Of a stretch of 64,000 bases of DNA, positions 57,885-64,000 are shown one piece after another (positions within the stretch are counted from its first letter, which is position 1; every line of letters begins with the position of its first letter). This DNA is from Bacteroides xylanisolvens XB1A (GTDB lineage: Bacteria > Bacteroidota > Bacteroidia > Bacteroidales > Bacteroidaceae). The stretch spans positions 278,604 to 342,603 of the forward strand of contig NC_021017.1 of assembly GCF_000210075.1 (NCBI RefSeq), written 5' to 3'. The translations under genes were made by a program, and so were the position numbers. The notes beneath the pieces were generated by a model. The model was given only the letters and a program-made list of their open reading frames with translations. It was not told the origin of the DNA and searched no databases.

Positions 57885-58451
57885 ATGATTCTAACGAAAG
57901 AAACTTTAAGTGCTGGGCCTAGTATTGGGACAGGGGAAGGCGTAGCACACTCTAAACGCTGGTATGTCGCTCTGGTCCGTATGCATCATGAAAAGAAAGT
58001 AGCCGAGCGTTTAGATAAAATGGGGATTGAAAATTTTGTACCAGTCCAGCAAGAAGTACATCAATGGAGTGACCGCCGTAAAGTGGTTGAATCCGTATTG
58101 CTTCCTATGATGGTTTTTGTACACGCTGATCCCAAAGAACGTAAAGAGGTTCTTTCCTTTTCTACAGTTAGTCGGTATATGGTAATGCGTGGTGAGAGCA
58201 GTCCAACTATCATTCCTGATGAACAAATGGCTCGTTTCCGTTTTATGCTCGACTATTCCGAAGAGGCAATTTGTATGAATAGTGCTCCTTTGGCACGTGG
58301 TGAGAAAGTGCGTGTCATTAAAGGTCCCTTGACTGGTCTTGTAGGAGAACTTGTTACGGTAGATGGTAGAAGTAAGATTGCTGTCCGGTTGAATATGCTG
58401 GGGTGTGCTTGTGCGGATATGCCGGTTGGGTATGTGGAACCATTTAAATAG
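57885..58451 (+). CDS. upxY: UpxY family transcription antiterminator
   Basis: A 188-residue NusG paralogue. The NGN domain (about 25-125) begins WYVALVRMHHEKKVAERLDK, and a KOW-type unit follows (about 135-188: EKVRVIKGPLTGLVGEL). UpxY proteins bind the leader of their own capsule operon and let RNA polymerase read through early termination. Each CPS locus in Bacteroides has one. The usual partner upxZ, which blocks other loci's UpxY proteins, is not found after it: rmlA begins 73 bases later. Confidence 0.94.
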   Translation: MILTKETLSAGPSIGTGEGVAHSKRWYVALVRMHHEKKVAERLDKMGIENFVPVQQEVHQWSDRRKVVESVLLPMMVFVHADPKERKEVLSFSTVSRYMVMRGESSPTIIPDEQMARFRFMLDYSEEAICMNSAPLARGEKVRVIKGPLTGLVGELVTVDGRSKIAVRLNMLGCACADMPVGYVEPFK

Positions 58452-58523
58452 ACACAGAATAAAAGCTACTTTGTGTCCATCTCAAAACAGTTTACTTATT
58501 TTCTAAAATTGAAATAAGCTTTT

Positions 58524-59411
58524 ATGAAAGGAATCGTTTTAGCTGGTGGTTCAGGCACTCGTCTGTATCCTATCACCAAAGGAGTGAGTAAGCAGTTGCT
58601 TCCTGTCTTTGACAAGCCTATGATTTATTATCCGATTTCAGTCCTTATGTTGGCTGGAATCCGTGAGATCCTGATTATTTCCACTCCTTATGATCTTCCG
58701 GGCTTCAAGCGTCTTTTGGGTGATGGCTCCGACTACGGAGTACGGTTTGAATATGCCGAACAACCTTCTCCGGACGGTCTGGCACAAGCCTTTATTATCG
58801 GTGAAGACTTCATCGGGAATGATTCCGTCTGCCTGGTATTAGGTGATAATATTTTCTATGGTCAAAGCTTTACCCGTATGTTACAGGAAGCTGTTCGTAC
58901 AGTAGAGGAGGAGCAGAAAGCAACCGTATTCGGTTATTGGGTTGCTGATCCCGAACGTTATGGAGTTGCTGATTTTGATAAGGATGGAAATGTTTTGAGT
59001 ATTGATGAAAAACCAGAAAATCCAAAATCCAATTATGCTGTAGTGGGACTCTATTTCTACCCCAATAAAGTGGTGGATGTAGCCAAACATATACAACCTT
59101 CTCCCCGTGGAGAGTTAGAAATCACTACTGTTAATCAGGAATTTCTCAATGACCACCAATTAAAGGTTCAACTGTTAGGCCGTGGTTTTGCCTGGCTTGA
59201 CACCGGCACGCACGATTCTCTTTCCGAAGCCAGTACTTTTATTGAAGTGATTGAAAAGCGTCAGGGATTGAAAGTAGCGTGTCTTGAAGGTATTGCCCTG
59301 CGTCATGGCTGGATAACAGCGGATAAAATGCGTGAGCTGGCCAAGCCCATGCTAAAGAACCAATATGGCCAGTACCTTTTAAAAGTGATAAATGAACTGG
59401 GACTGGAATAA
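58524..59411 (+). CDS. rfbA: Glucose-1-phosphate thymidylyltransferase
   Basis: A 295-residue RmlA: the nucleotide loop [20 protein letters not shown] is the full signature. It makes dTDP-glucose, the first step to dTDP-L-rhamnose. It is the first sugar gene of the capsule operon, with rmlC, rmlD and rmlB following in order. Confidence 0.98.
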   Translation: MKGIVLAGGSGTRLYPITKGVSKQLLPVFDKPMIYYPISVLMLAGIREILIISTPYDLPGFKRLLGDGSDYGVRFEYAEQPSPDGLAQAFIIGEDFIGNDSVCLVLGDNIFYGQSFTRMLQEAVRTVEEEQKATVFGYWVADPERYGVADFDKDGNVLSIDEKPENPKSNYAVVGLYFYPNKVVDVAKHIQPSPRGELEITTVNQEFLNDHQLKVQLLGRGFAWLDTGTHDSLSEASTFIEVIEKRQGLKVACLEGIALRHGWITADKMRELAKPMLKNQYGQYLLKVINELGLE

Positions 59412-59460
59412 TGCCATATTCCTTTCCGGTAATTTAAATAACTAATAAACACTAATCACA

Positions 59461-60030
59461 GTGGAAATAATCAAAACTGCTATAGAGGGTGTTGTCATCA
59501 TTGAACCTCGCCTTTTTAAAGATGACCGTGGTTACTTTTTCGAATCCTTCTCTCAACGTGAATTTACAGAAAAGGTCCGTAAGGTAGATTTTGTCCAGGA
59601 TAATGAAAGTAAATCCAGCTATGGTGTTTTACGTGGTCTTCATTTTCAGAAACCACCTTATGCCCAGAGTAAACTGGTACGTGTCATTAAAGGCTCTGTC
59701 CTTGATGTGGCTGTCGATATCCGTAAAGGCTCACCAACATTTGGAGAGCATGTAGCAGTGGAATTGACTGAAGAAAACCACCGTCAGTTCTTTATTCCGC
59801 GTGGATTTGCCCATGGCTTTGTTGTTTTGACAGAAGAGGTTATTTTTCAGTATAAATGTGACAACTTCTATGCTCCCCAATGTGAAGGTGCTTTGGCTTG
59901 GGATGATCCCGCGTTGAAAATTGACTGGAAGGTTCCTGCTGATAAAATAATCCTTTCCGAGAAGGACAAACATCACGAACGTCTGGAAGAAGCCAGCTGG
60001 TTATTTGATTATAACGAAAATCTGTATTAA
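59461..60030 (+). CDS. rfbC: dTDP-4-dehydrorhamnose 3,5-epimerase
   Basis: A 189-residue RmlC cupin. The start is GTG at 59461. Catalytic His lies in LRGLHFQ and the Tyr/Asp pair in the FAHGFVV/FQYKCDNFY region. It epimerises the dTDP-keto sugar made by RmlB. It lies 5 bases from rmlD. Confidence 0.96.
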   Translation: MEIIKTAIEGVVIIEPRLFKDDRGYFFESFSQREFTEKVRKVDFVQDNESKSSYGVLRGLHFQKPPYAQSKLVRVIKGSVLDVAVDIRKGSPTFGEHVAVELTEENHRQFFIPRGFAHGFVVLTEEVIFQYKCDNFYAPQCEGALAWDDPALKIDWKVPADKIILSEKDKHHERLEEASWLFDYNENLY

Positions 60031-60035
60031 GCTCA

Positions 60036-60902
60036 ATGAATATTCTAGTAACAGGAGCTAATGGTCAGCTTGGTAATGAGATGCGCCGTGTGTCATCAAC
60101 CAGCTCCAACCATTATATTTTTACCGATGTGGCAGAGTTGGATATAACCAGTCGTGATTCTATCCGTAAAATGGTCAATGACAACCAAATTCATGTCATC
60201 GTTAATTGTGCTGCCTATACCAATGTAGACAAGGCGGAAGACGATTTCGCGACTGCTGATTTATTGAATAATAAGGCAGTGGAGAATCTGGCTGTTGTAG
60301 CTAAAGAAACTGATGCTACCTTAATACATGTCTCTACTGATTATGTTTTTCAGGGAGACAGAAATGTCCCTTGTCGGGAAGATTGGGAAACTAATCCTTT
60401 GGGTGTGTATGGTAAAACGAAGCTGGCTGGTGAGCATAGCATACAGGAAACCGGCTGTCATTATCTTATCTTTCGTACCGCTTGGCTTTATTCCCCTTAT
60501 GGGAAGAATTTCGTAAAAACGATGCGACAGCTCACATCTGATAAAGATACCCTGAAAGTAGTCTTTGATCAGATTGGTACTCCCACTTATGCCGGAGACT
60601 TGGCATCTGTTATCTATCAAGTGATTGAGGAGAATCAACTCTATAAAGAGGGTATCTACCATTTCAGTAATGAAGGCGTATGTTCATGGTATGACTTTGC
60701 GAGGGAAATCTGTGACTTGAGTGGTAATGTGTGTAATATTCAACCTTGTCACAGCGATGAATTTCCCAGTAAGGTAAAGCGTCCTCATTTTTCTGTACTT
60801 GATAAAACAAAGGTGAAATTTACTTTTGGAATCACTGTTCCTTATTGGAAAGACTCTCTGCAGAAATGTATAAATGAATTGAAACAACAATTAGATTATT
60901 AA
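60036..60902 (+). CDS. rfbD: dTDP-4-dehydrorhamnose reductase
   Basis: A 288-residue SDR reductase with the loop TGANGQLGNEM and catalytic YGKTKLAGE. It makes dTDP-L-rhamnose with NAD(P)H. Neighbours rmlC and rmlB are 5 and 7 bases away, so translation is probably coupled. Confidence 0.97.
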   Translation: MNILVTGANGQLGNEMRRVSSTSSNHYIFTDVAELDITSRDSIRKMVNDNQIHVIVNCAAYTNVDKAEDDFATADLLNNKAVENLAVVAKETDATLIHVSTDYVFQGDRNVPCREDWETNPLGVYGKTKLAGEHSIQETGCHYLIFRTAWLYSPYGKNFVKTMRQLTSDKDTLKVVFDQIGTPTYAGDLASVIYQVIEENQLYKEGIYHFSNEGVCSWYDFAREICDLSGNVCNIQPCHSDEFPSKVKRPHFSVLDKTKVKFTFGITVPYWKDSLQKCINELKQQLDY

Positions 60903-60909
60903 AATAGAC

Positions 60910-61983
60910 ATGAATTTTGCACGAAATATACTGATTACAGGTGGAGCAGGCTTCATTGGATCGCACGTTGTACGTTTGTTCGTCAATAAATATCCTGAAT
61001 ATCATATAATCAATCTGGATAAACTGACTTATGCCGGTAATCTAGCCAACCTGAAAGATGTCGAAGATCAGCCTAATTATACCTTTGTAAAGGCCGACAT
61101 CTGTGACTTTGAGAAAATGCTAGAAATCTTCAAGCAGTATCATATTGATGGAGTTATTCATCTGGCTGCTGAAAGTCATGTAGATCGTAGTATAAAAGAT
61201 CCGTTAACATTTGCTCAAACGAATGTGATGGGGACTCTCTCTCTGCTCCAAGCTGCAAAACTGACTTGGGAGATACTTCCTGAATGTTATGAAGATAAGC
61301 GTTTTTATCATATTTCTACAGATGAGGTTTATGGTGCTTTGGAATTCGATGGTACATTCTTTACGGAGGAGACTAAATACCAGCCCCATAGTCCTTATTC
61401 AGCTAGCAAGGCAGGTAGTGATCATTTTGTGAGGGCTTTTCATGATACTTATGGTATGCCTACCATTGTAACAAACTGCTCCAATAATTATGGTCCTTAT
61501 CAATTTCCGGAGAAATTGATCCCATTATTTATAAATAATATCCGTCAGGGCAAACCCTTGCCGGTGTATGGTAAGGGGGAAAATGTAAGAGACTGGTTAT
61601 ATGTTGTTGACCATGCTAGGGCGATAGATTTGATTTTTCATAACGGAAACACGGCTGATACCTATAATATTGGTGGTTTTAATGAATGGACGAATATTGA
61701 TCTTATAAAAGTTATCATAAAGACTGTTGATCGTTTGTTAGGTAATTCCGAGGGTACTTCAGATCATTTGATTACTTATGTTACAGATCGTAAAGGACAT
61801 GATTTACGTTATGCAATCGATTCGAATAAATTGAAGAATGAATTAGGTTGGGAGCCAAGTTTGCAGTTTGAAGAAGGGATAGAGAAAACTGTTAGATGGT
61901 ATTTGGATAATCAGAACTGGATGGATAATGTGACAACTGGTGATTATCAAAAAGATAATGGCAGAGATGATAAATCTCTTTAA
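60910..61983 (+). CDS. rfbB: dTDP-glucose 4,6-dehydratase
   Basis: A 357-residue extended SDR: TGGAGFIGSHVV loop, STDEVYG motif and catalytic YSASKAGSD. It oxidises and dehydrates dTDP-glucose. Base composition falls in GC after this point, which marks the change from the shared rhamnose genes to the strain-specific capsule genes. Confidence 0.98.
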   Translation: MNFARNILITGGAGFIGSHVVRLFVNKYPEYHIINLDKLTYAGNLANLKDVEDQPNYTFVKADICDFEKMLEIFKQYHIDGVIHLAAESHVDRSIKDPLTFAQTNVMGTLSLLQAAKLTWEILPECYEDKRFYHISTDEVYGALEFDGTFFTEETKYQPHSPYSASKAGSDHFVRAFHDTYGMPTIVTNCSNNYGPYQFPEKLIPLFINNIRQGKPLPVYGKGENVRDWLYVVDHARAIDLIFHNGNTADTYNIGGFNEWTNIDLIKVIIKTVDRLLGNSEGTSDHLITYVTDRKGHDLRYAIDSNKLKNELGWEPSLQFEEGIEKTVRWYLDNQNWMDNVTTGDYQKDNGRDDKSL

Positions 61984-62061
61984 TAAGAGCATTTTTATAT
62001 TGGTAAAATGAATTATTAAAGTTTTCTATAAACATTAATAATTAACGGGTAAATTTCTATT

Positions 62062-63613
62062 TTGACTGAAAATATTACACAAAATAATTCTAAACGTATA
62101 GCGAAGAATACATTACTTCTTTATATTCGGACATTTATTACAATGGCCATAAGTTTGTATACTTCACGTGTGATTTTTAGAAGTTTTAGGTATAAATGAT
62201 TTTGGAATTTATAATGTTGTAGGTGGATTTGTTGGAATGTTCGCTTTAATTAGTGCTACATTAACATCGTCTACACAACGCTTCATTACATATGAATTAG
62301 GAAAAAAAGATGAAAATCATAGTCAGGAGATTTTCTCAACAGCTGTATTAATACATATAATTATAGCACTCGTAATAATCGTACTTGCAGAGAGCGTAGG
62401 TGTATATTTTTTGAATAATCAAATGAATATCCCTATATCAAGATTAACGGCTGCTAACTGGGTGTTTCAGTTTTCATTAATAACATTTGTTGTTAATATT
62501 ATTAGCATCCCATATAATTCAACTATAATTGCACATGAACGGATGGCTGCTTTTGCTTATATCACTTTAATAGAGTCTATTCTGAAATTACTCATCGTTT
62601 ATCTATTGATATTATCCACTTTTGATAAGTTGATAATATATGGAGCTTTAATGTTGCTGGTTTCTTTAGCTATTCGTATGGTTTATGGGGTATATTGTTC
62701 GAAAAATTTTATTGAATGTAAATTCAAATTAGTAAAAGAACGTTTTTATTATAAACAAATTTTGGGATTCTCTGGCTGGAATATAATTGGGTCCTCATCG
62801 GTCGTTTTGACTAACTATGGAATTAATATTCTTTTAAATATATTCTTTGGTGTAGCAGTTAATGCGGCTAGAGGAATTACGACACAAGTTGATAATGCTT
62901 TAAATCAGTTTGTAAGCAATTTTGTTATGGCACTTAATCCGCAAATAACAAAATCTTATGCATCTGGAAATAGAGAATATATGATGACACTTGTGATGAC
63001 TGGTTCGCGTTATTCTTTTTATCTTTTGTTGATTATGGTAATACCCATTCTTTTCGAAACAGAATATATCCTTGCATGTTGGCTGAAAAATACACCAAAA
63101 TATACAGTTATTTTTGTACAGTTATCTTTGATATATATGTTATGTCAATCTCTCTCAAATACTTTATTTACTGCAATGTTAGCCACTGGCAACATACGGA
63201 ATTACCAAATAATTGTGGGAGGATTAGCTTTGATGGCATTTCCGCTTTCATATGGTCTTTTTAAAATGGGATTTGAGCCAGCATATTGTTATTATGCAAC
63301 TATTTTTATTTCTATTCTTTGCCTTGTTGTTCGTTTAATAATGCTACATAGGATTATAGGATTGTCTATACGAATATTTTTTAAGGATGTTATAGTAAGG
63401 GTTATATTGGTTTCTATGTCTTCATTGATATCTCCATATATTATAATTAGTTTCATGACGCAAGGATTAGAACGTTTTATAATACTTTCCTTAGTGTCAT
63501 TGGTAGCTACATGTATCATTATATTTTTCAGTGGAATTTCTAAGGATGAACGCACGTTTTTTATAACATATATCAAGAATAAATTTAATAAGAGATATGA
63601 GAGAAAATTCTAA
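62062..63613 (+). pseudogene. Wzx-type polysaccharide flippase, frameshifted
   Basis: Membrane protein of about 516 residues with 12-14 helices of the polysaccharide transporter (MOP) superfamily; it would flip lipid-linked repeat units to the periplasm. A TTG start at 62062 (MTENITQNNSKRIAKNT) runs into TGA after about 46 codons because of one extra T in the run 62174-62178. With four T the frame reads VILEVLGINDFGIYNVVGGF, typical for this family, and continues to 63613. The downstream frame alone, from the ATG at 62237, would lack the first helix and a half. The low GC content is shared with the next gene. Confidence 0.85.
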
Positions 63614-64000
63614 TATAAATAAAGCATTAGCTTATTATATCGGATATTCAACAGATGACCTGATTCGTTATAAAGCATCTTCGGGCGGTATAGGAACATC
63701 TATCATTAAATATCTCCTTTCAACGTCTGAATATGATACCTCTATGACTTTTGTTTATGATAAAGAAAAGTGCGGCTATATTCCAAAATTGATATATGAC
63801 TTTAATGAAATAAATATCTGTGGTAGTGTTTATCAAGATATCGATATATTCTCTTTTTTAAAGGAGAATATATCGAGTATTAAAAATGGTATTATAGTGA
63901 CTTGTATGCCTTGTCAAGTTCAAGGAATACGGTCCGTGTTGGATAGGAATAATATTAATAATTTTATTATATCATTCTGTTGTTCAGGACAAACTACTCT
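63597..64000 (+). CDS. FrhB/FdhB-family protein (partial, cut by window edge)
   Basis: 134 residues visible from the ATG at 63597, which overlaps the flippase end by 17 bases. The segments RYKASSGGIGTSIIKYLL and VTCMPCQVQGIRSVL match the N-terminus and iron-sulfur/flavin region of the coenzyme F420 hydrogenase beta-subunit-like proteins found in Bacteroides capsule loci. Members often sit next to polysaccharide pyruvyl transferase genes; whether that is so here lies beyond the window. Confidence 0.8.
   Translation, partial: MRENSNINKALAYYIGYSTDDLIRYKASSGGIGTSIIKYLLSTSEYDTSMTFVYDKEKCGYIPKLIYDFNEINICGSVYQDIDIFSFLKENISSIKNGIIVTCMPCQVQGIRSVLDRNNINNFIISFCCSGQTT

Overview
This window looks like the chromosome of a gut Bacteroides, probably of the B. 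thetaiotaomicron/ovatus group; the species is not proven. The clues are the Bacteroides-type promoters (TAnnTTTG -7 box, sometimes with a TTTG -33 box about 19-20 nt upstream), the lack of strong Shine-Dalgarno sites, a LruC-domain lipoprotein, a split lysO, an F-ATPase operon in the order beta-epsilon-(membrane protein)-a-c-b-delta-alpha-gamma, and a capsular polysaccharide (CPS) locus headed by upxY behind an invertible promoter.

Layout. 1-8.8 kb: an NtrB/NtrC-like two-component system (kinase cut by the window edge), an outer-membrane protein and a phosphoesterase lipoprotein, then a MacB-type ABC exporter that has its own sigma-54 promoter and paired palindromic upstream sites, and a convergent MATE exporter. 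8.9-21.7 kb: HAD phosphatase, panB with an MFS transporter, a monofunctional RelA, a DUF4301 protein, a CAT-like acetyltransferase, a PagL-like lipid A deacylase, a broken Crp regulator, an acyltransferase, and purT with a GNAT enzyme. 22.5-30.1 kb: the complete ATP synthase operon. 30.2-38.9 kb: LruC lipoprotein, Pif1-like helicase, lysO pair with a long structured leader, RmlD-like reductase and RtcB. 38.9-44.6 kb: a clostripain-like peptidase flanked by two direct copies of a 145-bp element that each appears to encode a small RNA, tandem AraC regulators and an SDR enzyme. 44.7-54.6 kb: aspT-aspD (aspartate/alanine exchange), fhs and glyA (one-carbon metabolism), a PorT-like protein, a flavin reductase, and pyrI/pyrB. 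54.7-64 kb: three accessory genes, a nested palindrome, a tyrosine recombinase, its invertible promoter (drawn in the OFF orientation), upxY, rmlACDB, a Wzx-type flippase and the start of an FrhB-family gene.

Working together. The two-component system probably drives the ABC exporter through sigma-54. The recombinase probably flips the 57.6-57.8 kb promoter to switch the capsule locus on and off. aspT-aspD would build proton-motive force by decarboxylating aspartate, which the ATP synthase could use. fhs, glyA, purT, panB and pyrBI serve one-carbon, purine, pantothenate and pyrimidine metabolism.

Caution. Five genes carry a single-base indel, four in homopolymers of 5-7 bases and one in a TT pair. 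These may be sequencing errors rather than true pseudogenes. No rRNA, tRNA, CRISPR array or insertion sequence was seen.
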